64,000 nt of DNA, from contig CAWJRO010000015.1 of the NCBI GenBank assembly GCA_963845285.1, positions 124,001-188,000 on the forward strand, in the 5' to 3' direction. A program made the translations under genes and the position numbers. The number at the start of each line of letters is the position of its first letter. Position 1 is the first letter of the stretch. The notes beneath the pieces are model-generated. The model was not told the DNA's origin and searched no databases. It saw only the letters and a program-made list of their open reading frames with translations. Shown in pieces: positions 8,249-19,615 of this stretch. Source of the DNA: Methanobacterium_C sp963845285. Lineage in GTDB: Archaea; Methanobacteriota; Methanobacteria; Methanobacteriales; Methanobacteriaceae.

Positions 8249-9000
8249 TCGATCACCTTACAAGTGTTTTCATATTTTGCAAGACATCTCCGTGTTCCAT
8301 CGGCACGGTTTAATATAATTTCAATGAAATCTTTTTCTATATTTATGGTGTTAAAGGAAGAAAGTTCTTTTCCCCTTAGTCTCAATGATGAAACTGTACC
8401 TGCTGTTACAAAGGCTGTGTTCTCCATCATCCACACATGAGGCATGTGTTTATGGCCGGAAAGCACAAGATCTGCGTTTCCGTTTATCACAGATTGTAAA
8501 ATATCTCCTGCATCGCTCAAAACGTTCCTCTCACGCCCAGTTCTTGGTACTGGTATTATGTGATGGTGCAGAGCTATTATTCTGTAAAGATGGTCACTTC
8601 CTGCATTTTCAAGCTCATTTTCCATCCATCTCTGCTGTGATCTTCCTACTTTTCCAAAGTCAAGATCTGGTTCACTGCTGTCAAGTCCAATAACCTTTAA
8701 ACCATGTTTTTTAACGTTTAAAACACCGTATCTTTCTTTTATAAGTTCTTCAAAGCATTCATCCCCAACATGCCGTGCATCGTGGTTTCCAGGAACTACC
8801 AACATTGGTGATTTTATCATGTCCAAATATTTAGCAGCTTTTTCAAACTCAGGATAATAACCATTTTCAGTTATATCTCCTGTAACAATTGTCACGTCTG
8901 GGTGCATATCATTGATGTCATATAATGCCTTTATAAGAAGATCTTCTCTGAAATTAATAGATCCAACATGTAAATCAGATATATGAGCGATGAACACCAT
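8245..9000 (-). CDS. Calcineurin-like metallophosphoesterase
   Basis: A 251-residue soluble phosphoesterase of the CpdA/Icc type, with every metal-binding motif in place: ISDLHVG (7-13), GDITENG, GNHDA, the His of ALHHH, and GHKHMPH near the C terminus. The family hydrolyses phosphodiesters, including cyclic nucleotides. Its ATG directly follows the TAA of the NAC gene (GAGGTT seven bases upstream) and its stop overlaps the TTG of the NYN RNase gene, so it is translated in one block with both. Substrate unknown; a nucleotide second messenger is a tempting guess given the palm-domain gene in the same operon. Confidence 0.88.
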   Translation of the reverse strand: MVFIAHISDLHVGSINFREDLLIKALYDINDMHPDVTIVTGDITENGYYPEFEKAAKYLDMIKSPMLVVPGNHDARHVGDECFEELIKERYGVLNVKKHGLKVIGLDSSEPDLDFGKVGRSQQRWMENELENAGSDHLYRIIALHHHIIPVPRTGRERNVLSDAGDILQSVINGNADLVLSGHKHMPHVWMMENTAFVTAGTVSSLRLRGKELSSFNTINIEKDFIEIILNRADGTRRCLAKYENTCKVID

Positions 9001-9353
9001 TTAACTTAACCTCAAAATGGCCTCTGCAAGGTCACCACCTGTATCCTTCAGAGCTTGCAAAGCTTCCTCCTTCGTCACATTAGTTTGATTGGATACCAGT
9101 TCAATGTCATCATTTGGGATCTCCAGTTCGGCTTCAATTTCTCTTTCCTTTATTTTACCACTTATCTGGTATGTTTTTTGACCCATGAAGTCCATGAGAT
9201 TTACCTTAGGATTTTTAATTAAGATCTCCTTGTTTTTAAATTTAAGGACAACCTCCGTAACACCCTTTACGTCCTTCATGTCCATTCCCATTTGTTTCAT
9301 TGACCTCTGCATTTGTTTCAACTGTTTTGGGTTCATGCCTGCACCAGGTAACA

Positions 9354-9354
<1 letters not shown>
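9001..9354 (-). CDS. Archaeal nascent polypeptide-associated complex protein (NAC)
   Basis: The 117-residue homologue of eukaryotic alpha-NAC, a homodimeric ribosome-bound chaperone for nascent chains. The N terminus is Met/Gln/Lys-rich, residues about 30-80 form the NAC beta domain, and residues about 80-117 are a UBA domain (EEALQALKDTGGDLAEAILRLS shape). The start overlaps the tgtA stop by one base (TAATG) and has AAGGAGG upstream. Pairing with tgtA fits a translation-related operon. Confidence 0.95.
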
Positions 9355-11432
<2,078 letters not shown>

Positions 11433-11502
11433 GTTTTCCACCTTTTACAATGAATATGAATTTTATAACTAATATAAATCATTATTTTTTTTATTAATAT
11501 AA

Positions 11503-11609
11503 GAGGCTGTCTCATGATTACTTTTGACATGTATAAGTTTGCTTATTTTTGAATTTAAAGCTTTATTTGTCCTTATTTTTTTGCAAATTTTGAACTATGA
11601 GACATCATC
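11503..11609 (+). repeat. MITE-like element, family A copy 1
   Basis: About 107 bp bounded by imperfect inverted repeats GAGGCTGTCTCAT and ATGAGACATCATC. The interior carries GCTTATTTTTGAATTTAAAG and a T-rich run before TTGAACTATGAGAC. No coding capacity. Same sequence occurs at six other places in the archaeal part. Confidence 0.85.
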
Positions 11610-11640
11610 TATAGAAATTATCCACTAAAAATACTAAAAA

Positions 11641-13236
11641 TTATTCAACAAGTTCAGAAAGCCTTTTTACCATCTCTTTAACCCTATCACGGGAATTTTC
11701 TATTTTTTGACAGTTAGAACCGCAGATGCAACTATCAAATTGAGGACAAATAATATATTTTAATTTTTCACAGTTTAACTCTTCAAATCCAAGTTTTTTA
11801 ATGTTTTTAAGAACCCTGCGTTTTAATCGTGGATCATCAATATCTTCCATATTTTTACCTAAGTATACAGGTGTTTTAACACTCGAAGCAAATTTAGATG
11901 AACCTCGTACGGTCTTTCTTTTATTTGCACGTTTTTCAGCTATTTCAAAACCTGAACTGTTTAGTTCATGATCCCTGAATGGTATTCCCGCATCACTTAA
12001 TGCTATCATACGTTCATCTCTCATTGATAATGGGGTTTCAATGTTTTGGAGTGAGAGTGACGCAATTGTGCCTCCAGTTCTTCCGAAGCGTGGTCCTTCC
12101 CCTATATGAAAACCTGCTTCTATGAAAGCGAAACGTACAGGTGCCGAAGATGTGTACGTTAAAAGCATTCCATCTTCTTTCAGGATAGTTTTTAGGGCCT
12201 TGAAAAATTCAACAGTGCAAAGTTCTGGAGATTTAGAAGGACTGAATGGAGCTAGAAATATTGCATCGTAATTCCCCCAATTTTCACCATAGTCCTGTTC
12301 ATTAACTTGATTTTTGGATTTATCCCGAGTTTTAACTATTTTTTTAATTAAATCTCGTGCATCTTCACAGTATATATTTATGTCCAGGTTTTTAGAGATT
12401 TTATCCGGTTTTTCTTTTACCTCATACTTTGTACAGGTTTTACCAGGGTTTTCTTTTATTTCAGGCTTTGTACAGGTTTCATCCGGGGTCTCGTTTATTT
12501 CAGGCTTTGTACAGGTTTCATCCCAGGTTTCGTTTATTTCATGATTTTCAATGATTATACCCGAATTTTCCTTTATTTTGAGGTTGTCTGGGATGTTTTT
12601 ATCCAAAATATCAACTTTTTTAAACTCATCTGGAAGTTGAAATTCTTCTTGAGATTTAAACTTAAGGAACCCTTCATCATAAAGTTTGTTTTCTACTGCT
12701 TTTTTAATAAGTTCATGGGATTTTACTGGACTTGGAATAAGTAAATTAGCTGCAATGGTTTCTATTGAAATTTCAACCATGTCGATTCTAATTTTGGGGT
12801 AATGAATTTTTAAATGATCTTTAACTGGTGGATGTTCAGATTTGTTTTCATTATTTAAATTATTATCATTTAAACAATCATTTAAAAATTCGATACATGC
12901 TGCTGAATGGTATCCAAGACCGCTGCAGATGTCCAGTATATGTAAATCCTTTCCGTCTGCCATTTTTTCATTAAGTTTTGACGGTTTAACATATTTTTCA
13001 ATTGATTCAGTTATTGCACCATGATAAGTGTGCATTGTCTCAGATTTTCCATTGAAATCATTTGATCTGAGGGTATAAGATCCATCGCCAGTTTCTATTA
13101 AAAATTCGCTTAGTTCATATACAGCACGGGATCTTGCATTCTTGTCTCCTAATTTTTCGGCTTTAAACCAGTTTTCAACTATTTTTAAGACATTTTCTGT
13201 GACTGTAAGTGTATTATAATGTTTTTGTGTATTCAT
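11641..13236 (-). CDS. MnmC2-like SAM-dependent methyltransferase
   Basis: A 531-residue protein of the MnmC methyltransferase (DUF752) family, which methylates the aminomethyl group on wobble uridine of tRNA. The SAM site is LDICSGLGYHSA near residue 105, and the family block DAIFLAPFSPSKSPEL followed by LLTYTSSAPVR and GFGRTGG-type residues is present. Two features are odd: an insert at about residues 233-284 made of four 13-residue units (EINETPDETCTKP type), and a C-terminal cysteine cluster (CPQFDSCICGSNC). The ATG at 13236 is preferred to a TTG at 13248; neither has a strong ribosome binding site. Stands alone between two repeat elements. Confidence 0.85.
   Translation of the reverse strand: MNTQKHYNTLTVTENVLKIVENWFKAEKLGDKNARSRAVYELSEFLIETGDGSYTLRSNDFNGKSETMHTYHGAITESIEKYVKPSKLNEKMADGKDLHILDICSGLGYHSAACIEFLNDCLNDNNLNNENKSEHPPVKDHLKIHYPKIRIDMVEISIETIAANLLIPSPVKSHELIKKAVENKLYDEGFLKFKSQEEFQLPDEFKKVDILDKNIPDNLKIKENSGIIIENHEINETWDETCTKPEINETPDETCTKPEIKENPGKTCTKYEVKEKPDKISKNLDINIYCEDARDLIKKIVKTRDKSKNQVNEQDYGENWGNYDAIFLAPFSPSKSPELCTVEFFKALKTILKEDGMLLTYTSSAPVRFAFIEAGFHIGEGPRFGRTGGTIASLSLQNIETPLSMRDERMIALSDAGIPFRDHELNSSGFEIAEKRANKRKTVRGSSKFASSVKTPVYLGKNMEDIDDPRLKRRVLKNIKKLGFEELNCEKLKYIICPQFDSCICGSNCQKIENSRDRVKEMVKRLSELVE
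12385..12540 (-). repeat. 39-bp in-frame tandem repeat, four units
   Basis: Four 39-bp units inside the MnmC2-like gene encode successive 13-residue repeats. The two central units are nearly identical and the outer ones have drifted. The array keeps the reading frame. Confidence 0.85.
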
Positions 13237-13338
13237 ACTTAAAATCAACTTTTATTCATTAATCTTTTTATCAATCAGGTTTTATCAATTTCATAAATTC
13301 CTAATTTATTGAATTTACAAATCAATTATTATTCTTAT

Positions 13339-13518
13339 GAGAATTTCTATTAACTTCATTTACTGTTGATATTACGTTTGGAAATAGTTTTATGATAATT
13401 TATTAATGACTTAATTGGTTTATTAATGGCCAATAATTCTCTTAAATGGCTATTTATTTGTGATAACTAAATTATAACTTTTAATATTATTAAATTTTAG
13501 AGGTTTTTAGAAATCCTC
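13339..13518 (+). repeat. MITE-like element, family B copy 1
   Basis: About 180 bp with terminal inverted repeats GAGAATTTCTATTAAC and GTTTTTAGAAATCCTC, flanked on both sides by TTAT, a candidate 4-bp target duplication. The interior carries ACTGTTGATATTA and AATGGCCAATAATTCTC. No coding capacity. Further copies at 41.6 and 47.4 kb. The rest of the 13,237-13,808 space shows no gene. Confidence 0.85.
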
Positions 13519-13774
13519 TTATTATTTAACAACTTTTTCAGATATACAACTTTTTCATTTCAACCATTAATAAAAAAACTAATATTTTAACTATTTTAAT
13601 TTTATTAAACCATCTTTATTTAATTTTATCCAGAAAGAACCACATGAATCTTTATTTTAGCCATTTTTTTAATCTTTTCACCAAGGAAATAATAAATTTT
13701 TTAGTTTTGAATCCGTATTTATGAATATATTGGAAATAACTTCAAATTTTTCAGGATTTACCAATAGATTTGCT

Positions 13775-13782
13775 AATATATA
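13775..13782 (+). promoter_or_regulatory. Candidate archaeal TATA box
   Basis: AATATATA in an otherwise plain stretch, about 60 bp before the start of the iron-sulfur flavoprotein gene, which would give a leader of roughly 35 nt carrying its GGAGGT site. Confidence 0.45.
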
Positions 13783-13841
13783 CTGCCAATAAATATTAAG
13801 AGTAGAAAATGAAATTATATAAAAATTATGGAGGTATGAAT

Positions 13842-14426
13842 TTGGTTAAAATAATTGGTATTGTTGGAAGTCCAAGAAAAGATGGAAACACATCATATCT
13901 TGTTAGGAATGCATTAAAATCTGCAGAAGAAGTGGGAGCAGATACAGAATTAATAAATCTGTCTTCAATCGATATTGAACCTTGTATTGCATGTGATATA
14001 TGTAAAACTATGGGTGAATGTGGAATATACGATGATATGAGGGTTATCCTGGAAAAACTCATAGATGCTGATGGAATAATCATAGGGAGTCCTGTTTATT
14101 TTGGAGGCGTCACCTCCCAGACAAAAATGTTCATTGACAGATCAAGACCTTTAAGGATTAATTTCAAACTTAAAAATAAGGTTGGTGGTGCCATAGCTGT
14201 AGGAGGTTCAAGAAATGGTGGCCAGGAAACAACAATAACTGCAATACATGAATTTATGCTTATTCAGGATATGATAATTGTGGGAGATGGGGCGCCACTT
14301 GCTCATTACGGTGGAACAGGTGTTGGAGGATCTAAAGGCGACACAAAAATTGATGATGTAGGTATTAAAACATCTAAAAACCTTGGAAAACGCGTTGCTG
14401 AACTTGCAATGAAGTTAACAGATTGA
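13842..14426 (+). CDS. Iron-sulfur flavoprotein / NADPH-dependent FMN reductase family
   Basis: Flavodoxin-fold protein of 194 residues. GSPRKDGNTS near the N terminus is the FMN phosphate loop; CIACDICKTMGEC is the compact CX2CX2CX5C cluster typical of archaeal iron-sulfur flavoproteins (Isf); GSPVYFGG binds the flavin ring. These proteins pass electrons between ferredoxin and small acceptors such as oxygen or peroxide. The frame opens at 13809, but GGAGGT (13830-13835) lies six bases before a TTG at 13842, giving a start right before VKIIGIVGSP, so that start is used. Confidence 0.88.
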   Translation: MVKIIGIVGSPRKDGNTSYLVRNALKSAEEVGADTELINLSSIDIEPCIACDICKTMGECGIYDDMRVILEKLIDADGIIIGSPVYFGGVTSQTKMFIDRSRPLRINFKLKNKVGGAIAVGGSRNGGQETTITAIHEFMLIQDMIIVGDGAPLAHYGGTGVGGSKGDTKIDDVGIKTSKNLGKRVAELAMKLTD

Positions 14427-14797
14427 GAGTTAGATCATTAATTAATAAATTTAAAATAAAAGTAGAGGTTTAGTAATTAGATTTAAATAAGAAGTTTGAA
14501 AGTTTCTTTAGATAAAAAGTTTTAGAGTTTCAATAAAACAATTTTTAAGAAAAATAATAGATAAACTTCTTTCCATTACTAAATAACTCTTTGATGTGCA
14601 ATAATTAATTTAAAAGTTCCTTAATTTTAATTAAACTCAATCATATCCACTTTTTAATAAAATTTTTCCAATTAAAGTTATAATCCAATTTAAAAAAAGA
14701 GAATTAAAGATTATATTAACCTATAACTAATAAATAGAATATTTGAGAAAATACATATTTTAAATCTTAATTTATCCCATTATCCCAAGGAGATCAT
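14427..14797. other. Intergenic region, no gene seen
   Basis: AT-rich, no open frame of interest and no repeat element. It should contain the promoter for the glycosyltransferase that follows; several TATA-like runs are present and none stands out. Confidence 0.5.
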
Positions 14798-15475
14798 ATG
14801 AAAATAATTGTCGTTGTACCGGCTTACAATGAAGAAGAAACCGTGGTTGAAATCCTGGAAGAGCTTTTTAATAAAGGATTTGAACTTGTTGTAATTGATG
14901 ACGGCTCTGTTGATGGGACTTATAACCTAGCAAAGCAGATCATTGATAAAAATGTAAACAAGGGTTTTATTTACAAACATCTTATAAATATGGGTTTAGG
15001 AGCCTCCTTGAAGACAGGTATAGATGCGGCCCTTATGCATGATCCTGATATCATCGTAACATTTGATGCAGATGGACAGCACGATCCTGAAGACATAATC
15101 CCAGTTTCCAGGCCCATAATGGAAGGTAAAGCAGATGTTGTTATTGGAAAAAGAGATTTTAATGAAATGCCCCTCGCAAAAAAACTCGGAAATCAGGTTA
15201 TGAACATGGTAACATGGATATTTTATGGTGTTCATGTTAATGATTCTCAATCAGGCCTTAGAGCTTTTAAAAGAGAATCTACAGAGGTAATTAATTTAAA
15301 TTCGAGGGATTATGGTGTTTCATCTGAAATAATCAGCGAAATTAAGAAAAATCATCTTAAAATTGAAGAAGTACCAATTAAAACAATTTATACACCTTAT
15401 GCTCTGGCAAAAGGGACTAATCTTAGAGTGGGACTTAAAATACTGGTTAAATTAATAATGAACCTATTAAAATAG
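14798..15475 (+). CDS. Family 2 glycosyltransferase (dolichyl-phosphate sugar synthase-like)
   Basis: A 225-residue soluble GT2 enzyme. VVPAYNEEETV starts the fold, VIDDGSVDGT binds the nucleotide, and TFDADGQHDPEDI carries the DXD-like metal site. The form is that of dolichyl-phosphate mannose or glucose synthases without the membrane domain, so it probably loads a sugar on a lipid carrier at the inner face of the membrane. AAGGAGATC sits just before the ATG. The DUF2304 membrane protein follows 113 bp downstream, a common pairing. Confidence 0.9.
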   Translation: MKIIVVVPAYNEEETVVEILEELFNKGFELVVIDDGSVDGTYNLAKQIIDKNVNKGFIYKHLINMGLGASLKTGIDAALMHDPDIIVTFDADGQHDPEDIIPVSRPIMEGKADVVIGKRDFNEMPLAKKLGNQVMNMVTWIFYGVHVNDSQSGLRAFKRESTEVINLNSRDYGVSSEIISEIKKNHLKIEEVPIKTIYTPYALAKGTNLRVGLKILVKLIMNLLK

Positions 15476-15588
15476 TAAAATGAATCTTAGGAATTAAGAT
15501 TGAGAAAATAAACAGAACAGTCTTAGAAATTTAAGGTTGAAAGGAAAATATTCTAAAAAAGACTGTAAAACATGTGAAAGGTGTTAAA

Positions 15589-16005
15589 ATGTTAATGATA
15601 TACCAGGTAATTGGAATCTTCTTAGGAATTTTAGCCATACTATGGACTGTTTTAAGATTTAAAGATGGTAAGATGTCCTTGGGAATGCTTTTTGTTTGGA
15701 GTGTGATATGGCTTATTGTCATATTCGTCTCGATATACCCGAAATCAACATCTTTAATGGCGCAATTTAGTGGAATAGGAAGAGGTCTTGACTTTATTTT
15801 GATATTGGGAATGTTATTATCCTTTTACCTAATCTTCAAATTATACAACAAGTTGGAAACAGTTGAAGAGGAGTTGGCGGATCTTGTGAGAAAGATTGCC
15901 ATTCAAAATGAGAATTCAAGTGTTTCAGGTAAGGATAATGAAAAAGAGAATGTTAAAGAGACCATTAAGAACGTTGAGGAAACCCCTAAAAAAATTTTTG
16001 ATTAA
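15589..16005 (+). CDS. DUF2304 membrane protein
   Basis: A 138-residue protein with three hydrophobic segments (about 3-20, 29-47 and 63-82) and a charged coiled-coil-like tail rich in Glu, Lys and Asn. This matches DUF2304, small membrane proteins usually encoded next to GT2 glycosyltransferases, as here. The start is ATG 15589: AAAGGTG lies five bases upstream, while the GTG at 15574 has no site. It may anchor or assist the upstream glycosyltransferase. Confidence 0.8.
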   Translation: MLMIYQVIGIFLGILAILWTVLRFKDGKMSLGMLFVWSVIWLIVIFVSIYPKSTSLMAQFSGIGRGLDFILILGMLLSFYLIFKLYNKLETVEEELADLVRKIAIQNENSSVSGKDNEKENVKETIKNVEETPKKIFD

Positions 16006-16212
16006 ATTTTTTACTTTGTTTTTAAAACTTTCTTAAGTGTATTTAAAACATTAAAATGCAAACAGGTAACAGCTCTCAAATTCCAGAGGGTAATGTTAAT
16101 AAATCAAATATAATTAGAATAATAACTGAATATATAATGAAATAGATTTATTAGAAACTGAAAGTAATGAATTAAATATTTTACCAATATAAAAATTGGA
16201 AGAAGATTTCAT

Positions 16213-17142
16213 ATGACAATACGTGATAAAATAGGTCAAATTTCAGGTATGGATAGACATACTTTATTTTACTTAGGTAAAAAATGGTTTTTAGGAAAAA
16301 CTTGGTCTTTATGGGAAAGATTAGGCTTTCATATAACACCTAATCATTACTATGAACCAATACCAGATAACAGGAAAATTAAGGAAAGATTATGGGAAGT
16401 GGAATCAGATCTTCCAGGTCTAAAACTTAATCCCCAAATAAGTATTGAGTTATTAAGCGATTTTTCCATGTATAAAAAAGAATATGATGATCCAAAAAAT
16501 AAACAAACTCTTAGATACAGATCAGACAACCTAAACTATGGTCCTGTTGACATTGAAGTATATTACTGTATGATTAGACATATGAAACCAGGAAAAATAA
16601 TTGAAATTGGTTCAGGTGAATCAACATTCATAGCATCATTCGCTTTGGAAAAGAATAAGATTGAAGATGCTATTACAAGTAATCTTACTTCTATCGAACC
16701 ATATCCTTCTCCTGAACTTAAAAAATCATTTCCAGGTCATGATTTTATAAAAAAAGAAGTTCAAGATGTGGATTTATCTTTATTTGAAAGTTTAAAAAAA
16801 AATGATATCTTGTTTATTGATTCCAGTCACTCCCTCAAAATTGGTGGGGATGTGCAATATGAGTATCTAGAAATCTTGCCAAGGCTCAATAGTGGTGTTT
16901 TAATACATATACACGATATATTCATGCCATCTGAATACCCTAAATCATGGGTGTTAGATACTAAAAGATTTTTCACAGAACAATATATCCTTCAAGCATT
17001 CTTAACATTCAATAATGAATTTGAAATAATTTTCCCTGGAAGCTATATGCACATACATTATCCAAAATTGCTTGAAAAAGCTTTTGACTCTTATAAACAC
17101 GAGTTAGAATGGCCATCAAATTTTTGGATGCGAAAAAAATAA
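16213..17142 (+). CDS. Class I SAM-dependent methyltransferase
   Basis: A 309-residue soluble protein. The nucleotide site is IIEIGSGESTFIA near residue 131, followed by DILFIDSSHSLKIGGDV and HIHDIFMPSEYP, the pattern of Methyltransferase_24-type sugar or polysaccharide methyltransferases. GGAAGAAG precedes the ATG. The position inside the polysaccharide region supports methylation of a surface glycan. Acceptor unknown. Confidence 0.78.
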   Translation: MTIRDKIGQISGMDRHTLFYLGKKWFLGKTWSLWERLGFHITPNHYYEPIPDNRKIKERLWEVESDLPGLKLNPQISIELLSDFSMYKKEYDDPKNKQTLRYRSDNLNYGPVDIEVYYCMIRHMKPGKIIEIGSGESTFIASFALEKNKIEDAITSNLTSIEPYPSPELKKSFPGHDFIKKEVQDVDLSLFESLKKNDILFIDSSHSLKIGGDVQYEYLEILPRLNSGVLIHIHDIFMPSEYPKSWVLDTKRFFTEQYILQAFLTFNNEFEIIFPGSYMHIHYPKLLEKAFDSYKHELEWPSNFWMRKK

Positions 17143-17469
17143 ATTTAATCCCCACTTTAATATTTTTTAGAATGATGTTTGCATTTAGTATTGTAATCTA
17201 AGTCTATAGGTGTGGTATTTATTATAAATATTAATTTTCCACGTCTTTTTAAAGGTTTGATTTGCATTAATATGCTTTTACTATTTTAACGAACGTATCT
17301 GATTTAAATCATGAAGAATTCTGAGACTGGAACATCATCATTTATTTCAAAAAAAGGTTTTTTTTATCTCTTAACTCTTGAACAATAAATTCAACAGTTA
17401 CATTGAAAACCATGCTGTTAAATGATTTATCATTAAGTTGTATCTTAAAGTCCCTAAAAATTTTTAAGC
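17143..17469. other. Intergenic region between convergent genes
   Basis: AT-rich space between convergent genes; no element, RNA or credible small gene was seen. T-rich runs around 17,345-17,380 may help end transcription. Confidence 0.5.
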
Positions 17470-18105
17470 TCAAATTTTATTCATGGTTTGCAGATGTTTC
17501 GGTAACTTTTTTATCCTTGCAGGTGTGCCTATTGCGAGGTAGAAAGGAGGAACATCATGGGTTACTATGGATCCAGCTGCTACCATGGCTCCCTCACCAA
17601 TTTCAACATCTGATAAAAAAGTTGAATTTGCTCCGATTGATGCTCCTTTACGAATTGTAGGGCCTTTAAGATCATAATCAATTCTTATAGGGTATTTATC
17701 ATTAGTAAAACAAGTACACGGTCCAATAAAAACATAATCTTCGATTAAAACATTTTTAGGAATGTAAACATTTGATTGAATGCTTACATTACTGCCAATA
17801 TTGCAGTGGCCTTCAATTACAGTATTTGTTCCAAGAAGCACATTGTCTCCTATTGCTGTTTTTTCACGTATTACCACGTTGTGCCCGGTCTTAAAATTAT
17901 CCCCAATTTCAACATCATTATATATTATTGTATTTGAACGAATAAGTGGATTTTTCCCAATAATGGGATGTTTGGACATTTTTTTATATTTTACTCCAAC
18001 TGTAAAATGCTCAGTTTTTTCCACATCTTCCAGTGGATCTGCATATGCTTCATGGAATTCAGTTCCAAAAAGACCTTTGAATCTTTTCATTTTTTCCCAG
18101 TCCAT
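17470..18105 (-). CDS. Hexapeptide-repeat acyltransferase (sugar N-acetyltransferase)
   Basis: A 211-residue left-handed beta-helix enzyme: many hexapeptide turns such as IGDNVL, IGSNVS, IEDYVF, IGANST and IGEGAM, ending in AIGTPARI as in WbbJ/WlbB-type acetyltransferases. Encoded 21 bp downstream of a Gfo/Idh/MocA oxidoreductase. In Methanococcus maripaludis a similar oxidoreductase and acetyltransferase, with an aminotransferase, make 3-acetamido UDP-sugars for glycan synthesis; the same use is likely here, though no matching aminotransferase is adjacent. An alternative start is ATG 18090. Confidence 0.88.
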   Translation of the reverse strand: MDWEKMKRFKGLFGTEFHEAYADPLEDVEKTEHFTVGVKYKKMSKHPIIGKNPLIRSNTIIYNDVEIGDNFKTGHNVVIREKTAIGDNVLLGTNTVIEGHCNIGSNVSIQSNVYIPKNVLIEDYVFIGPCTCFTNDKYPIRIDYDLKGPTIRKGASIGANSTFLSDVEIGEGAMVAAGSIVTHDVPPFYLAIGTPARIKKLPKHLQTMNKI

Positions 18106-18126
18106 TAAAACAGTTTATTAAAATTA

Positions 18127-19074
18127 TCAACTTAAATCTACTACTAACTTTTCTTTAGCAGATTTCATGGAAGCTAAAACAACTTTAAGGGCATGTATCC
18201 CATCCGCCCCTGTGATCTGAGGTTTCTCATCATTTGTAACTGATGATAAGAATGATTTCAACTCTTCTTTTAGGGGTTCCTTATAATTCAGTTTTACTTT
18301 CTGTGAATTTTTTCCATAAACATCAACACTTTGATCTATGTAATCAATGGATATTATACCTTCAACACCAGTTATCTCAAGCTGTCTTTTTTTATAGGGA
18401 GTGAGCCAGTTCGTTTCTAGGATACCAACTATTCCATTTTTGAATTTCATCATTATTTCTGCATGGTCTTCATACTCACATTTTTCAAGCTTACTGCCCA
18501 TATGGGCATATACTTGAGATATGGGGCTGTTAAGCAGGTAAAACATGATGTCAATATCATGTATGGCTAGATCTGTTGTAACACCAACATCTTTTATTCG
18601 GGGAGGAAAGGGACCTACCCTTTTAGTTGATGCAGATACAATGTCCCCTATTACATGATCGTTTATGAGCTTTTTAGCCTCTAAAACCGCGGGATTAAAT
18701 CTTTCAACGTGCCCTGTTGCAAGCTTAATTCCGGCTTTATCTGCAGTTTTTACCATTTCTTCTGCTTCTTTTAAGGTGAATGCTATTGGTTTTTCTACCA
18801 GAACATCTTTGCCATGTTCTATAGCATCCATAACAACTTTATGATGGTAAGTTGTGGGTACACATACATTTACAACATCTACATCTTGCATCTTAAGTAT
18901 ATTATCATAATCAACAAACCCGATAGTATTAAATTTCTTGGAAACTTCATTCAAAGTTCCTTTCATAATATCGGAAATCGCCATTAAGTTGGCATTTTCA
19001 AGCTCAGAATAAACCCGAACATGGTTGTAACCCATAGCACCAACTCCGATTACTCCGACATTAACGTTCTTCAA
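18127..19074 (-). CDS. Gfo/Idh/MocA-family sugar dehydrogenase
   Basis: NAD-dependent oxidoreductase of 315 residues. GVIGVGAMGYNH is the Rossmann site, EKPIAFT carries the family Lys, and the C-terminal half has the DLAIHDIDIM region around the catalytic His. Closest in kind to UDP-N-acetylglucosamine 3-dehydrogenases. The start is TTG, with GGAGGT six bases upstream. The downstream acyltransferase would acylate the product once aminated. Confidence 0.88.
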   Translation of the reverse strand: MKNVNVGVIGVGAMGYNHVRVYSELENANLMAISDIMKGTLNEVSKKFNTIGFVDYDNILKMQDVDVVNVCVPTTYHHKVVMDAIEHGKDVLVEKPIAFTLKEAEEMVKTADKAGIKLATGHVERFNPAVLEAKKLINDHVIGDIVSASTKRVGPFPPRIKDVGVTTDLAIHDIDIMFYLLNSPISQVYAHMGSKLEKCEYEDHAEIMMKFKNGIVGILETNWLTPYKKRQLEITGVEGIISIDYIDQSVDVYGKNSQKVKLNYKEPLKEELKSFLSSVTNDEKPQITGADGIHALKVVLASMKSAKEKLVVDLS

Positions 19075-19428
19075 AGTTAACCTCCAATCATTTTGTCAAA
19101 TTAACTTTTTTTATAAGTTTAATTCCTTTTTTAATTAGAATGGCAGCTATTTAAGAATAAATTTAAGCTGAAATTAATTTAAGCAGATTTATGAAGAGAT
19201 TTAAGGTTTTATGAAGAAATTTGAGATTCTTTTAATCATCAATATTATTATTTAAGTTTATATCCTGCAATTTTATAAATTATACTCACAATTTAAAATT
19301 CTAGTTTATTTTCTAAGAAATAACATAAAGATTTACAATGAAAACTGCCTAATATATAAATCATGAAAAGTGTGTGATGTTTTTTATATATTTATATTAT
19401 AAAATTTAATTGCTAAATAATTATCTAA
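19075..19428. other. Intergenic region between divergent genes
   Basis: Space between divergent genes that presumably holds both promoters; a family A element follows it. Only AT-rich sequence with short repeats of TTTAAG and TTATGAAGA type is seen. Confidence 0.5.
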
Positions 19429-19533
19429 GAGGGTGTCTCATAGTTCAAAATTTGCAAAAAAATAAGGACAAACAAAGCTTTAAATTCAAAAATAATCAAA
19501 ATTATATATCAAAAGTAATCATGAGACAACTTC
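19429..19533 (-). repeat. MITE-like element, family A copy 2
   Basis: Opposite orientation to copy 1. Ends GAGGGTGTCTCAT and ATGAGACAACTTC, interior AAAATAAGGACAAACAAAGC and TTAAATTCAAAAATAA. No clear target duplication. Confidence 0.85.
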
Positions 19534-19615
19534 TCCAAATATAAAAAAGCAATAACTATAAAAAAAAGCAGTAAACTGTTAAATAACTATTTAATTCTAT
19601 AAGAGCAACGATAAC

